From Alphaproteobacteria bacterium HT1-32 (GTDB lineage Bacteria; Pseudomonadota; Alphaproteobacteria; Rhodospirillales; HT1-32), in contig WJPL01000001.1 of the NCBI GenBank assembly GCA_009649675.1, positions 2,252,469 to 2,316,468 on the forward strand: a DNA stretch of 64,000 nucleotides, given 5' to 3'. A program made the translations under genes and the position numbers. This document shows, in pieces, positions 36,045-45,125 of this stretch. The notes below the pieces were generated by a model. The model was not told where the DNA came from. It did not search any database and saw only the letters and a program-made list of their open reading frames with translations. Each line of letters opens with the position of its first letter. The first letter of the stretch is position 1.

Positions 36045-36695
36045 TCAACTGAACCGTTCGTCGCCCGGCTGGTTCTGGCGTAATCGCGCCTTCAGCGACT
36101 CGATTTCTGCTGAAAGCTCTGCGATACGACCTTCATAGGCCAGCAATGTCGGTGCCAGTTCTGCTTCGGTGAATCGCGGGGTGATATGCTGCGGGCAGTT
36201 TGTGTCCCAGGCTTCAATTGTGAACAGGACGGCACGTTCCGCCTTCGCCCGATAGTCCGGGATGGCCAGTGATGCCAGAAGATCAGGATCATCTTCGACG
36301 AAGCGGATGCGGCCCCAGATCTTGACCCGCCGCCGGTGCGCGTAATCCATCAGAAACAGATTGGCGCGGTCATTTTCCCGGGAGTTGCCAATGGAAATAT
36401 ACTGGCGATTGCCGGCAAAGTCGGCGAACGCCAGGGTCCGGTCGTCCAGGGCCTTCAGAAAGCCCTTCGGTCCGCCCCGATGCTGGATATAGGGGTAGCC
36501 ATCAGATGATGTGGTCGCGAGATAGAAGCTGTCGCGTTCAGCAATATAGGCACGAAGGTCGTCATCAATCAGACTGCGCCAGCCATTCCCCTGTTCCATG
36601 CGGGCATAGCCGTCCCGCGATCCGCGCTTTTCCTGCTCCTGCTTTACGGCGGGCGTAAAGGCGATATCACTTACATAGGCCTGGGTTGTCGGCAC
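36045..36695 (-). CDS. Pyridoxamine 5'-phosphate oxidase-family (PPOX) flavoprotein
   Basis: A 216-residue FMN-binding split-barrel protein: FYLATTSSDGYPYIQHRGGP and RANLFLMDYAHRRRVKIWGR are typical of the PPOX class acting on small reactive compounds. The end is a coiled helix (LSAEIESLKARLR). Translation starts at GTG 36695, with GGAGG five bases before. It is divergent from a TetR gene with an operator-like palindrome between them, so TetR probably controls it. The substrate is unknown; it is not PdxH. Confidence 0.85.
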   Translation of the reverse strand: MPTTQAYVSDIAFTPAVKQEQEKRGSRDGYARMEQGNGWRSLIDDDLRAYIAERDSFYLATTSSDGYPYIQHRGGPKGFLKALDDRTLAFADFAGNRQYISIGNSRENDRANLFLMDYAHRRRVKIWGRIRFVEDDPDLLASLAIPDYRAKAERAVLFTIEAWDTNCPQHITPRFTEAELAPTLLAYEGRIAELSAEIESLKARLRQNQPGDERFS

Positions 36696-36734
36696 AACCG
36701 CCTCCTGTTTTCGTTTTCAGGTTTGAAAGTAGAC

Positions 36735-36744
36735 AGACCGGTCT
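36735..36744. promoter_or_regulatory. Palindromic TetR-type operator
   Basis: AGACCGGTCT is a perfect 10-base palindrome, preceded by a further AGAC (AGACAGACCGGTCT). It is centred in the 84-base gap between the divergent PPOX and TetR genes. The half site resembles operators of AcrR/TetR regulators. Confidence 0.6.
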
Positions 36745-36779
36745 ATATATTCAAGTAACAAAATCATGAGGTAAACTGA

Positions 36780-37361
36780 ATGGCAGTTTCATCAGGCAGG
36801 CGGCCGTCTCCGGCGCGGGACCGGTTGCTGGCAGCGGCGCAGACCCGGTTTAATGAGGACGGTTATAATGGTGCGGGTATCGATGCCATTATTGCGGAGG
36901 CCGGTATTGCCCGCATGACCCTCTATAATCACTTTCCGTCGAAAGATGCCCTGATCGAGGCGGTGCTGGAACGCCGGCATCAGGATCTGACGGCATGGGT
37001 TATGGAGGGGGTCAACAGACGGGCGGATGATCCGGCATCGCGTCTGCTGGCGGTTTTTGACGTGCTGGCTGACTGGCTCGGAAGTGATGGGTTTCGGGGC
37101 TGTCTGTTTGTCCGCGCGGTGGGGGAGCTCGGGGTGTCTCATGACGCGGTACGTCAGGCTGCATCTGACCATAAGGGATGGTATCGCCGGTTTTTTATTG
37201 AGAATGCCGTGGCCGCATCCCTTCCCGATGCAACCGGGCTGGCTGATGATCTGCTGCTGTTGCTGGAGGGGGCAACCGCACGGGCACTGGTTGATGGTGA
37301 AGGCCGGGCAGAAGCCGGGCGGGCGAAACGAATTGCCACAATGCTTGTCGGTTCCGGCTGA
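36780..37361 (+). CDS. TetR/AcrR-family transcriptional regulator
   Basis: A 193-residue regulator. The N-terminal HTH is RDRLLAAAQTRFNEDGYNGA, then GIDAIIAEAGIARMTLYNHF, then PSKDALIEAVLERR. The C-terminal ligand domain is typical of TetR_C (ALVDGEGRAEAGRAKRIATMLV end). It is divergent from the PPOX flavoprotein and probably represses it and itself through the palindrome between them. The inducer is unknown. Confidence 0.92.
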   Translation: MAVSSGRRPSPARDRLLAAAQTRFNEDGYNGAGIDAIIAEAGIARMTLYNHFPSKDALIEAVLERRHQDLTAWVMEGVNRRADDPASRLLAVFDVLADWLGSDGFRGCLFVRAVGELGVSHDAVRQAASDHKGWYRRFFIENAVAASLPDATGLADDLLLLLEGATARALVDGEGRAEAGRAKRIATMLVGSG

Positions 37362-37416
37362 TCTTTCCCCGTGATCCGCTTATAGTCCCGGTCAGTCTAA
37401 CAAGGGATGAACCAAG

Positions 37417-37818
37417 ATGACGCTGAAGAAGGGTTACAAGAAGCTGGTTGAAGAGGCGATGGCCGATATCGAAACCATCACGGTTGAAGAAGGACTGAAG
37501 TTACAGGGTGACGAGGATGTGACCTTCTTTGATATCCGCGACGTGCGGGAACTGGAGCGCACCGGAACAATTCCGGGTGCCGTTCATACGCCGCGCGGTA
37601 TGCTGGAATTCTGGGTTGATCCGGAAAGCCCCTATTACAAAGAGGTGTTCGGTACCGGCAAAAAGCTGGTGTTTTTCTGTGCGGCAGCCTGGCGCTCGGC
37701 GCTGGCGGTCAAACAGCTGACCGATATGGGTGTGCCCCGCGTCTGCCATATGGATGGTGGCTTTGGTGCCTGGACGGAAGCCGGTGGGCCGGTTGAAGAA
37801 AAACAGCGTAAGAGCTGA
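37417..37818 (+). CDS. Rhodanese-domain protein
   Basis: A 133-residue single-domain sulfurtransferase. Signature parts are FFDIRDVRELERTGTIPGAVH and the active loop CAAAWRSALAVKQL, with the catalytic Cys followed by the loop Arg; GFGAWTEAGGPV closes the domain. It is presumably cytosolic, with no signal. It is followed after 14 bases by the adenylate cyclase gene, probably in the same transcript. Confidence 0.9.
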   Translation: MTLKKGYKKLVEEAMADIETITVEEGLKLQGDEDVTFFDIRDVRELERTGTIPGAVHTPRGMLEFWVDPESPYYKEVFGTGKKLVFFCAAAWRSALAVKQLTDMGVPRVCHMDGGFGAWTEAGGPVEEKQRKS

Positions 37819-37832
37819 GCCGGAGGCTTCGC

Positions 37833-39167
37833 TTGTTTCAGGGCCTGAATACCTTCTTTTCCGGACATGATGGTGACCAGCATCTGGCTGCTGTCTTCCG
37901 GCAGGAGGAACGAAGCGGGCTGAAAGCCGCGATGATCGGGCGGACGATTGTCCTCCTGATCATCGGCCTCTGGCTTGGGCTGTCCCGAAACTATCCGCAG
38001 AACCTGATTATCGTTGCCGTTGTCATGACCTTCGTCTGTATCGGTCTGATACATCTGCAACTGCTTGGCTCGCGCTATGATTACAGCTGGGTCAAATATC
38101 TGTTCGCGACCATTGATGCGCTGATGCTGGGCCTGTGCATCGCCTTCACTGATCTCAGCCTTCTCGCGCCGGGGCTGGAGCCGGTGATGCTGTACCGGTT
38201 CGGTGTGTTTCCCTGGCTGGTTCTGCTGATTGCAGCGGCGGCTTTCGCCTATTCACCGGGGCTGGTGCTGTGGACCGGTATCTGTACCACTTTTGCCTGG
38301 ATCGTCCCCTGGGTTCGGATCGTCGAACAGATGGATCGTGTTGTCGACTGGCGGGATATCCCGGTGGGGGCCACCCGCGAACAGTATCTCGCGATATTTT
38401 TTGACGACCACTTCATCGGATTTGGGTCGCGTGCGCAGGAAGCGATTGCCCTGATACTGGTTACCCTGCTGCTGATGCTGGCGACCCGCCGGGCACGGGC
38501 TGTTGTTCGCCGTCAGGCAGAGAGTGACCGGGAACGGGAAGTGGTCAACCGGACCTTCGGTCGCTATGTGCCGGCGGCTGTCGCAGATTCCCTCATCGCC
38601 GGAGGCGGAACGCTGGCACCGGTTGAACGGGAGGCCAGCGTTCTGTTCGTTGATATCGCAAAATTCACGACCATCGCCGAGAGCCTGAAGCCGGAGCAGG
38701 TTGTTGATATGCTGAATGTCTATTTCGATGTGGCAGCCGATGCGATCGCCCGGCATGGCGGTGTGATCAACCAGTTTCAGGGTGATGCGGTGCTGGCCAC
38801 TTTCAATGTCCCGGTCGAGGATGAAGCTCATGCCACCAACGCAGTGCAGGCGGCGCTGGCGATTTGTGGTGCCGTCTCGGGGCGGCAGTTCGCCGGGCAA
38901 AGCCTGCGTGTGCGGGTTGGCGTCAATACAGGACCACTGATTGCGGGGAGTGTCGGCAGCCGGGGGCGGCAGAATTATACGGTCCACGGTGACGCGGTTA
39001 ATCTGGCCGCCCGGCTTGAGAGCATGAACAAGGAATATGGGACGGATATCCTGTTGTCGGAGACGACCGTGCAGCAGGCGGGTGAGGGGTTCTCCTTCCG
39101 GGCTGTCGGAGAAGCCGAAATACGGGGTAAAACCGGCAGAGTTGCGCTCTATACGGTCACTTCGTGA
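37833..39167 (+). CDS. Membrane-bound class III adenylate/guanylate cyclase
   Basis: A 444-residue protein. Residues about 35-220 hold about six membrane helices; a linker leads to a class III cyclase domain from about 265. Catalytic landmarks: SVLFVDIAKFTTIAESLKPE (first metal Asp), INQFQGDAVLATF (second metal Asp), and NYTVHGDAVNLAARLESMN. The start is TTG at 37833, with GGAGG six bases before. The layout is like many alphaproteobacterial cyclases that turn an envelope signal into cAMP. The cAMP versus cGMP choice is not certain. Confidence 0.9.
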   Translation: MFQGLNTFFSGHDGDQHLAAVFRQEERSGLKAAMIGRTIVLLIIGLWLGLSRNYPQNLIIVAVVMTFVCIGLIHLQLLGSRYDYSWVKYLFATIDALMLGLCIAFTDLSLLAPGLEPVMLYRFGVFPWLVLLIAAAAFAYSPGLVLWTGICTTFAWIVPWVRIVEQMDRVVDWRDIPVGATREQYLAIFFDDHFIGFGSRAQEAIALILVTLLLMLATRRARAVVRRQAESDREREVVNRTFGRYVPAAVADSLIAGGGTLAPVEREASVLFVDIAKFTTIAESLKPEQVVDMLNVYFDVAADAIARHGGVINQFQGDAVLATFNVPVEDEAHATNAVQAALAICGAVSGRQFAGQSLRVRVGVNTGPLIAGSVGSRGRQNYTVHGDAVNLAARLESMNKEYGTDILLSETTVQQAGEGFSFRAVGEAEIRGKTGRVALYTVTS

Positions 39168-39178
39168 CGTTACAAGGC

Positions 39179-39206
39179 TTGTCGGCGGGCGCATCTTGCC
39201 TATACT
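39179..39206 (+). promoter_or_regulatory. Probable sigma-70 promoter of argG
   Basis: TTGTCG (39179-39184), a 16-base spacer, TATACT (39201-39206), 42 bases before the argG start. This would give argG its own transcript apart from the cyclase gene. Confidence 0.5.
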
Positions 39207-39247
39207 CCGCCGCCCAGACGTAATCCCCATCTAACAGGAGCTGCGCC

Positions 39248-40462
39248 ATGTCCAAAGGCGTCAAGAAAGTCGTCCTCGCCTATTCCGGTGGTCTTGATAC
39301 CTCGATCATCCTGCGCTGGTTGCAGGACGAATATCAGTGCGAGGTTGTGACCTTCACCGCCGATCTCGGCCAGGGTGAAGAGGTCGAGCCGGCGCGCGAA
39401 AAAGCCCGCCTGATGGGTATCAAGGAAGAGAACATCTATATTGATGATGTGCGCGAGGAATTCGTCCGCGACTTCGTCTTCCCGATGTTCCGCGCCAATG
39501 CGCTTTATGAAGGCACCTATCTGCTCGGTACCTCGATTGCCCGGCCGCTGATTTCCAAACGCCAGATCGAGATCGCCCGTGAAACCGGTGCAGATGCTGT
39601 CTGCCATGGTGCGACTGGTAAGGGTAATGATCAGATCCGGTTCGAGCTTGGCTATTATGCCCTGAACCCGGACATCAAGGTTATTGCCCCCTGGCGTGAG
39701 TGGAACCTGACCTCGCGCACCAAGCTGATGGAATATGCCCGGGATCATCAGATTCCCATCGCCCGCGACAAAGAAGACGAACCGCCTTATTCGATGGATG
39801 CCAACCTGCTGCATATTTCCTATGAAGGCCGTGCACTGGAAGACCCGTGGGTCGGTGCCGAAGAAGGCATGTTCCTGCGCACGGTCTCGCCGGAGAAGGC
39901 TCCGGATGAGCCGACATTCGTCACAGTCTCTTTTGAACGCGGTGACGCAGTTGCCGTTGATGGCGTTGAACTCAGCCCGGCGGAACTGCTGACGAAGCTG
40001 AACGAACTGGCGGGCAAGAACGGCATTGGCCGGGAAGACATCGTCGAGAACCGTTTCATCGGCATGAAATCCCGTGGCATTTACGAGACACCGGGCGGTA
40101 CCATCCTATCGAAGGCTCACCGGGCCATTGAAACGCTGTGCCTTGACCGGGGTGCGATGCACCAGAAAGACGAGATCATGCCGCGCTATGCGGAACTGGT
40201 CTATAACGGCTTCTGGTTCTCACCAGAGCGGGAAATGCTTCAGGCACTGATCGACGAAAGCCAGAAGAAGGTTGCCGGTGACGTTCGCCTGAAACTCTAC
40301 AAGGGTAATGTCATCGTTGATGGCCGCCGCTCACCCTACAGCCTTTATGATCAGGCTGTGGTGACCTTTGAAGAAGACTCGGTCTATGACCAGCATGACG
40401 CGGAAGGCTTCATCAAGCTGAACGCGCTGCGTCTGCGTCTGCGTGGCCGACTTCAGGGCTGA
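39248..40462 (+). CDS. argG: Argininosuccinate synthase
   Basis: Arginine-pathway enzyme joining citrulline and aspartate with ATP, 404 residues. The PP-loop [15 protein letters not shown] is intact; further family stretches are [34 protein letters not shown] and [25 protein letters not shown] lies before the ATG. It has its own promoter candidate and is followed by a hairpin. Confidence 0.97.
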   Translation: MSKGVKKVVLAYSGGLDTSIILRWLQDEYQCEVVTFTADLGQGEEVEPAREKARLMGIKEENIYIDDVREEFVRDFVFPMFRANALYEGTYLLGTSIARPLISKRQIEIARETGADAVCHGATGKGNDQIRFELGYYALNPDIKVIAPWREWNLTSRTKLMEYARDHQIPIARDKEDEPPYSMDANLLHISYEGRALEDPWVGAEEGMFLRTVSPEKAPDEPTFVTVSFERGDAVAVDGVELSPAELLTKLNELAGKNGIGREDIVENRFIGMKSRGIYETPGGTILSKAHRAIETLCLDRGAMHQKDEIMPRYAELVYNGFWFSPEREMLQALIDESQKKVAGDVRLKLYKGNVIVDGRRSPYSLYDQAVVTFEEDSVYDQHDAEGFIKLNALRLRLRGRLQG

Positions 40463-40473
40463 CCTCCGGGTTG

Positions 40474-40502
40474 ATCATCCCCAGCCAATGGCTGGGGGTG
40501 AT
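40474..40502 (+). terminator. Hairpin after argG
   Basis: ATCATCCCCAGCC (40474-40486) pairs with GGCTGGGGGTGAT (40490-40502), 13 pairs with one G-T, around AAT. There is no T tract after it, so it may act as a bidirectional or Rho-aided terminator between argG and the convergent membrane protein. Confidence 0.6.
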
Positions 40503-40549
40503 TGACGGACAGACGACAGTGCTGGCACCGTCTTCGGTCAACCCGGTGA

Positions 40550-40921
40550 TTACGCAGTTGCTCTGCCGCGTCGGAAATGCACTACGGCGAAGACCAGCGC
40601 TGCAATCAGGGCAAGCAGTGATGAGATTTTTGCCAGTTCTTCTCCCTGACCTTCGATGGCGAGGATGACGCCGGGGAACATCAGTACAACGGCCACCTGA
40701 TGGATGGCAAAGTGCACCCAGGCAAGTCTGCCCTCGGACGCAGGGACCAGATGATAGTAGAAGGCAAAGATTGCGCCCATCACGAAACCTAACAGGTTCA
40801 GATGGCCGTGGGCAGGTGCTGTCACATGATCACCAATGGCAGACATGTGAATGCCGTAAGCCATTCCGATTATGACATAGAGGATGGCCAGAGCCATAAA
40901 CCAAAAGGGCAATTTCTTCAT
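40550..40921 (-). CDS. Small membrane protein with haem-copper-oxidase-like His residues
   Basis: A 123-residue protein with four membrane helices (WFMALAILYVIIGMAYGIHMS; LNLLGFVMGAIFAFYYHLV; AIHQVAVVLMFPGVILAI; SLLALIAALVFAVVHF). Conserved His sites lie in MAYGIHMS, PAHGHLNLLG and YYHL, recalling helices of oxidase subunit I and of nitric oxide reductase. Such four-helix proteins are widespread in Proteobacteria and mostly unnamed. It stands alone between argG and the ATPase gene. The function is unknown; haem binding is only a guess. Confidence 0.75.
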   Translation of the reverse strand: MKKLPFWFMALAILYVIIGMAYGIHMSAIGDHVTAPAHGHLNLLGFVMGAIFAFYYHLVPASEGRLAWVHFAIHQVAVVLMFPGVILAIEGQGEELAKISSLLALIAALVFAVVHFRRGRATA

Positions 40922-40964
40922 TCAATCCCTCCTGAAAACGACATGAAAATGCAGCCGGTTCAAT

Positions 40965-42518
40965 TTACTCCGCAGCGGGGTCGAACAGGCCGCCACCGGC
41001 GGCTGCGGTCTGTTGTTGCGGAGAAGCGATGACCGGGGCAGGGCGGCGTTCTGAGGCAGCGGCACTGGCTCCCGGGCCGAGATAATAGTCGGCGAGACGG
41101 TCTGAGACCTGTTTGCCGACCCAGTAGCAGTAGGCGGCAACCGGCAGATAACGGATATCGACACCGGATATATTGGCACCACCTGCCGTGGTCTGGGTCA
41201 GTGCCTGAACTTTCAGAACGTCTTCATTCCGCTTTTTGAAACCTGTCAGGGCGGTGAAGCGCCGGGCTTCCTTGAGACCGCTTTCTTCCCAGATGATTTC
41301 GTAAAGCTCGGTCGGTTTGTCGGTGACGGGGTCACAGACAACAACGTCTATATTGCGGCTGGTCCAGCGGGCATACATCACCCGGTCAAGATTCGGATCG
41401 GACAGATACTGACCAATAACGGCAGTCTCGGCGATTTTTGTCATGACCGGGTCTTCAACACCGACAGGTCCGAACAGGGCGGCACGCATGGTCGGTGCTG
41501 TCAGATGTACCTTGAAGGTCACGGCGCGCTGGAATCGCTGGCCATCTTCATCCAGCCGGTGGGTCCGGCGGATCAGCCCGGCTGATTCAAGGTAATCAAG
41601 CTGGCGTTTCAGGGTGTTCTTGGCGACGCCAATAGCCTGAGCTAGCCCATCAATGGAAAATTCATCCCCGGTCTGCCAGGCCAGCAGTGAGAACAGGCGC
41701 TGGAGTTCCCGGGTGTCCTGAATGCCAACCCGTCCGGGCAATTCCGATGACAGCAGCCGGTCCGCGATCTCGTCCAGCTTGTCGGCCACACCATGTGCAG
41801 TCGACCGGCGGTCGGCGGCAACTTCAGGAAAGCCGCCGAGATTCAGATATTGCTGGAACTGTTCATTCAGCAGCACGACCCCGCGCTGGTCCAGATACAG
41901 CATGGTCTTGTTGCGGTCCTGATCAATGCGTGAGCGGAACAGGCCTTCTTCGGCACCGCGCAGGGTCAGGAATTCCTGAAAGCTCAGTGGCGGGAGAGCC
42001 AGATCAATTGTCCGGTCGGGTTTGTCTGCATCTCCCCGTGTGGTGGGGCCTCCCAGAGATGTTGCCGCAAGAAACCGCACGCTGGGGAACAGGTCGATCA
42101 GCTCTGTCAGCCGGATCCGCCAGTCTTTCAGGTAATGAACATCGTCAAAGATAACCAGCGGCTGCGGGGTCACATCGGTTTTCAGACGCGACAGGTACAG
42201 CTTGATCATGGCCGCCGGTTCGACATCTGAATAGGCGGGGCGCTTCATGGAGAGATAGACAATGGACCGGGCGGGAGCTCCGGCGGCGATCAGCCGGGCA
42301 ATGACCTGTCGGATGATTGTGGTCTTGCCAGTCTGTCGGGGGCCGACAATGACCGGGATATCCTTACGGTTGCGGTCGGCGACAACGCGCAGCACGACAT
42401 CGAACAGGCGGCGGGCGCCGAGTCCACGTGTCGCTTCACCGGCAGACTGGGTATCAGCCCACCAGGGGTTTTCGACGGCGATGCGGCGAAACAGGTCCGC
42501 ATCCGAGAAAACCGGCAT
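40965..42518 (-). CDS. AAA-family ATPase with DUF4143-type C-terminal domain
   Basis: A 517-residue ATPase: Walker A VGPRQTGKTTIIRQV near residue 65, Walker B LVIFDDVHYLKDW near 120, and a winged-helix plus nuclease-like C-terminal region (FSIDGLAQAIGVAKNTLKRQ; DVVVCDPVTDKPTELYEI). The start at 42518 is fixed by TTGGGAGG five bases upstream; a 42542 ATG would place that binding site inside the coding frame. The family is patchily spread among bacteria and archaea, often mobile, with no settled role. This example is longer than the usual 400 residues. Confidence 0.85.
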   Translation of the reverse strand: MPVFSDADLFRRIAVENPWWADTQSAGEATRGLGARRLFDVVLRVVADRNRKDIPVIVGPRQTGKTTIIRQVIARLIAAGAPARSIVYLSMKRPAYSDVEPAAMIKLYLSRLKTDVTPQPLVIFDDVHYLKDWRIRLTELIDLFPSVRFLAATSLGGPTTRGDADKPDRTIDLALPPLSFQEFLTLRGAEEGLFRSRIDQDRNKTMLYLDQRGVVLLNEQFQQYLNLGGFPEVAADRRSTAHGVADKLDEIADRLLSSELPGRVGIQDTRELQRLFSLLAWQTGDEFSIDGLAQAIGVAKNTLKRQLDYLESAGLIRRTHRLDEDGQRFQRAVTFKVHLTAPTMRAALFGPVGVEDPVMTKIAETAVIGQYLSDPNLDRVMYARWTSRNIDVVVCDPVTDKPTELYEIIWEESGLKEARRFTALTGFKKRNEDVLKVQALTQTTAGGANISGVDIRYLPVAAYCYWVGKQVSDRLADYYLGPGASAAASERRPAPVIASPQQQTAAAGGGLFDPAAE

Positions 42519-42546
42519 AACGCCTCCCAAGTAATATTTCATGACC

Positions 42547-42558
42547 CTGACTGGTCAG
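42547..42558. promoter_or_regulatory. Small palindrome before the ATPase gene
   Basis: CTGAC-TG-GTCAG, five-base arms, 29 bases before the ATPase start at 42518. A nested TGACC/GGTCA is also possible. It could be an operator; the evidence is symmetry and position only. Confidence 0.3.
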
Positions 42559-42665
42559 AATAGAGTCAAACAAACTCATTGCAGTGATTTTGATCACAGC
42601 CCGGCGCCTAAATAAATGCTGATTGCTTTCTGCGGGTGACAATGCGGCTATTTGAATGATTTTAT

Positions 42666-43478
42666 ATGGAACTGGTCGCCACGGTCTGGTGTCAGTCCCC
42701 TTATCGCCTTTTTCATGAATCGAATCATTCCTTGTCCCTCGCTTTTGCCGACCTGTTTCTTATCGCCGCGGTGGCCTTTGGCGCGCAGGTTCTGGGTGGT
42801 GTTGCAGGCTATGGCACAGGGCTGATCATGCCCTTGATACTGGTACCACTGATTGGTGCAGAGGCTGTCGTGCCGGTGATTGCGATGGCATCACTGATCA
42901 CCAATCCGACACGGCTGATTACCTTCTGGCAATATCTGGATCGTCGCAAAGCGGTGATTCTGTCCGTGGTTGGCATACCGACGGTCATGCTCGGTGCATT
43001 CGGGTTTTCCCTGCTGGGGGGAGAGCATGCGCAATTGTTTATCGGGGGGATGCTGATCAGTCTGGTACCCTTGCGCCATCTGATGAAAGCCGTTCGCCTG
43101 AAACTGAGTGAACGGGGGCTGGCTATTTCAGGCTTTGGTTACGGGCTGCTTATGGGCGGGACAACGGGCAGCGGGGTGATGTTGCTGTCGATGCTGATGT
43201 CGGCCGGGCTGTCCGGTAAGGCGGTAATCGCAACCGATGCTGCCATCTCGACCTTCCTTGGGCTGTTCAAGACCGGGGTTTTCTACAGTGCCGGTGAATT
43301 GCCGCCGTCGCTGTGGCTGGTGGCTATCCTGATCGGTGTGATGGCGACGCCTGGCTCCCTTGTGGCAAAATGGCTTGCTGACCGGCTGTCAGCAACCAGC
43401 CATGATCTGATTTTTGATGTGGTGATTGTCTTTGGCGGGCTGATGCTGATGGTCCCGCCGCTGCTTGGTCAGGGATAA
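42666..43478 (+). CDS. TauE/SafE-family sulfite/organosulfonate exporter-like membrane protein
   Basis: A 270-residue membrane protein with about eight helices in two halves. VAFGAQVLGGVAGYGTGLIM in the first half and GFGYGLLMGGTTGSGVMLLS in the second carry the paired glycine-rich TauE motifs. The start is uncertain: the ATG at 42666 has no binding site, and a TTG at 42732 gives an N-terminus closer to the family. Substrates in the family include sulfite, sulfoacetate and other anions. It precedes an Lrp-type regulator by about 100 bases. Confidence 0.85.
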   Translation: MELVATVWCQSPYRLFHESNHSLSLAFADLFLIAAVAFGAQVLGGVAGYGTGLIMPLILVPLIGAEAVVPVIAMASLITNPTRLITFWQYLDRRKAVILSVVGIPTVMLGAFGFSLLGGEHAQLFIGGMLISLVPLRHLMKAVRLKLSERGLAISGFGYGLLMGGTTGSGVMLLSMLMSAGLSGKAVIATDAAISTFLGLFKTGVFYSAGELPPSLWLVAILIGVMATPGSLVAKWLADRLSATSHDLIFDVVIVFGGLMLMVPPLLGQG

Positions 43479-43577
43479 ATAGGCACCCGACAGCGAATAA
43501 AAGCTGATAATGATGTTGCGTTTGGCTGGCCGGATCGCAATATTCTTTCGCAATTCCTTTCGTATCGGAGACTGCGC

Positions 43578-44063
43578 GTGCATCGCGAAAAGCTTGATTC
43601 CATCGACATTCAGATCCTCAAAGACCTGCAGCGTGACGGGCGTATGACCAATGTGGAGCTGGCACGACGTGCCGGTATCTCTGCGCCCCCCTGTCTGCGT
43701 CGTGTGCGGGCACTGGAAGAATCCGGTTTCATCCGGGGCTATCATGCGGAAGTTGATGCCGGGATGCTCAACGTGAAGGAGATGTTCTTTGCGCTGGTCG
43801 GGCTCGACAGCCAGTCACAGACTGTGCTCAGCGAATTTGAACAGGCCGTCTCCGGATGGTCGGAGATTCGTGAATGTCACATGATTCGGGGCGGCGGGGA
43901 TTTCATGCTGAAGATTGTCGCCCGCGACAAGGAACAGCGTGACGATATCACCATGCGTCTGACCTCGGCCCCGCATGTCGCCACGGTTACAACGTTCGAG
44001 ACGATCCGTACTTCCAAGGACCAGCCCGGTGTGCCCATTGATATGGGTGGCCCGGAAGACTGA
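43578..44063 (+). CDS. Lrp/AsnC-family transcriptional regulator
   Basis: A 161-residue regulator starting at GTG 43578, with GGAG upstream. The N-terminal HTH is SIDIQILKDLQRDGRMTNVE, then LARRAGISAPPCLRRVRALE; the C-terminal RAM ligand domain includes SEFEQAVSGWSEIRECHMIR and GGGDFMLKIVARD. It likely senses an amino acid. The amino acid ABC transporter genes begin about 70 bases downstream on both strands, so they are possible targets. Confidence 0.93.
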   Translation: MHREKLDSIDIQILKDLQRDGRMTNVELARRAGISAPPCLRRVRALEESGFIRGYHAEVDAGMLNVKEMFFALVGLDSQSQTVLSEFEQAVSGWSEIRECHMIRGGGDFMLKIVARDKEQRDDITMRLTSAPHVATVTTFETIRTSKDQPGVPIDMGGPED

Positions 44064-44091
44064 CCGGCCAGATAGAAAGGCCGGAGACCGG

Positions 44092-44125
44092 TATCCCGGC
44101 CATCAGTGATCTGACAGCCGGGATA
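44092..44125. terminator. Compound hairpin between Lrp and the binding-protein gene
   Basis: TATCCCGGC (44092-44100) pairs perfectly with GCCGGGATA (44117-44125). Inside the loop TCAG/CTGA pair again. It lies between the convergent Lrp and substrate-binding genes. No T tract is seen. Confidence 0.5.
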
Positions 44126-44135
44126 AGGGTATCGT

Positions 44136-44918
44136 CTATTTGGTTGCGAGACCCCATTTGGCGGCCGTCTTGGTGAAGAAGCCACCGGCTTTCTTCAGTG
44201 CAATCCAGTGATTCACGTAATTGATCCAGACCTGATCGGCCTGCGGCATCAACATGGCAACCGGTGTCGGAGCAACCGGTTCCTGCACCGGAACAATGGC
44301 CAGCTGGTCATACTTTTCTACCAGCGTCGCCGCTTCGATATTTGATGTGACATGAACGTCTGCACGTTTGGACAGGACTTCCTGAAAATCGCGGGCAGGT
44401 GCTTCGATGACCTTGATCGTTGCATCGGGGAAGATCGCCTTTACGAGGGCTTCCTGCGTTGTGCCGGAGGTCGTGGCGACGGTTACATCCGGTTTGTTGA
44501 TGTCTGTCCAGTCACTGAACTTGCTGAGCAGTTCCTTGCGGGTCAGCGGTACGCTGGCGAGTTCGAAGTAGCTTTCGGAATAGCCGGCAACCCTGGCACG
44601 GCTGGCGCTGAGCGAAGCCGATGAGGTGATGTCATACTGTCCGGCGACGATGCCGTTCACCAGTGTCTTCCAGTCGGTCTTCACGAATTCCAGTTTCACG
44701 CCAAGATCTTTCGCCAGTTCCGTGGCGATATCGATATCAAATCCCTTGTAGTCTCCGGAAGCTGCATCACGCAGGCTCATCGGATTCCAGTCACCGGTTG
44801 TACCGAACCGGAGTGTGCCGGTTTCCAGAATTTTCTTCAGGGCAGAATCCTGCGCCATTGCAGGCAGCGAGATCGCAATCATTGCAGCCGCAGCCGCAAG
44901 CATGGAAAGTTTTTTCAC
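44136..44918 (-). CDS. Polar amino acid ABC transporter substrate-binding protein (SBP_bac_3)
   Basis: A 260-residue periplasmic protein with a signal peptide ([21 protein letters not shown]). The start is GTG at 44918, with GGAGG before it; a longer frame continues upstream through the transporter promoter but is not coding. SBP_bac_3 features are [39 protein letters not shown] and [17 protein letters not shown]. It is divergent from the ATPase and permease genes of the same transporter. The substrate is unknown. Confidence 0.9.
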   Translation of the reverse strand: MKKLSMLAAAAAMIAISLPAMAQDSALKKILETGTLRFGTTGDWNPMSLRDAASGDYKGFDIDIATELAKDLGVKLEFVKTDWKTLVNGIVAGQYDITSSASLSASRARVAGYSESYFELASVPLTRKELLSKFSDWTDINKPDVTVATTSGTTQEALVKAIFPDATIKVIEAPARDFQEVLSKRADVHVTSNIEAATLVEKYDQLAIVPVQEPVAPTPVAMLMPQADQVWINYVNHWIALKKAGGFFTKTAAKWGLATK

Positions 44919-45125
44919 CGTAGAGCCTCCATTATGCCGGTGTTTCAGACGGGGGCATTGGGCAGCCCCCCACCGGTTCAATCCGGACCCGACCACCTTG
45001 CCTTGGATGATCTTCCGGTGAGCGCGGGGCGGAGTCAAAGATTCCCGGGCGCTTTTGCGCTGCACAATATTGCGGTACAGCCGCAGGCAGGTCACAATGC
45101 GGTCAGGGGTAACAGGGGAGACAGC
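44919..45125. promoter_or_regulatory. Divergent promoter region of the amino acid ABC transporter
   Basis: A 207-base gap between the binding-protein start and the ATPase start. No gene is supported here. A near-repeat (GCGCTGCACAATATTGCGG followed by TACAGCCGC) lies at about 45057-45085 and could be a regulator site, for example for the Lrp protein encoded nearby. No clear sigma-54 box was seen. Confidence 0.35.

Noticed and set aside
38253-39230. Minus-strand open frame opposite the adenylate cyclase
   Set aside because: No family features; the plus-strand cyclase is unmistakable.
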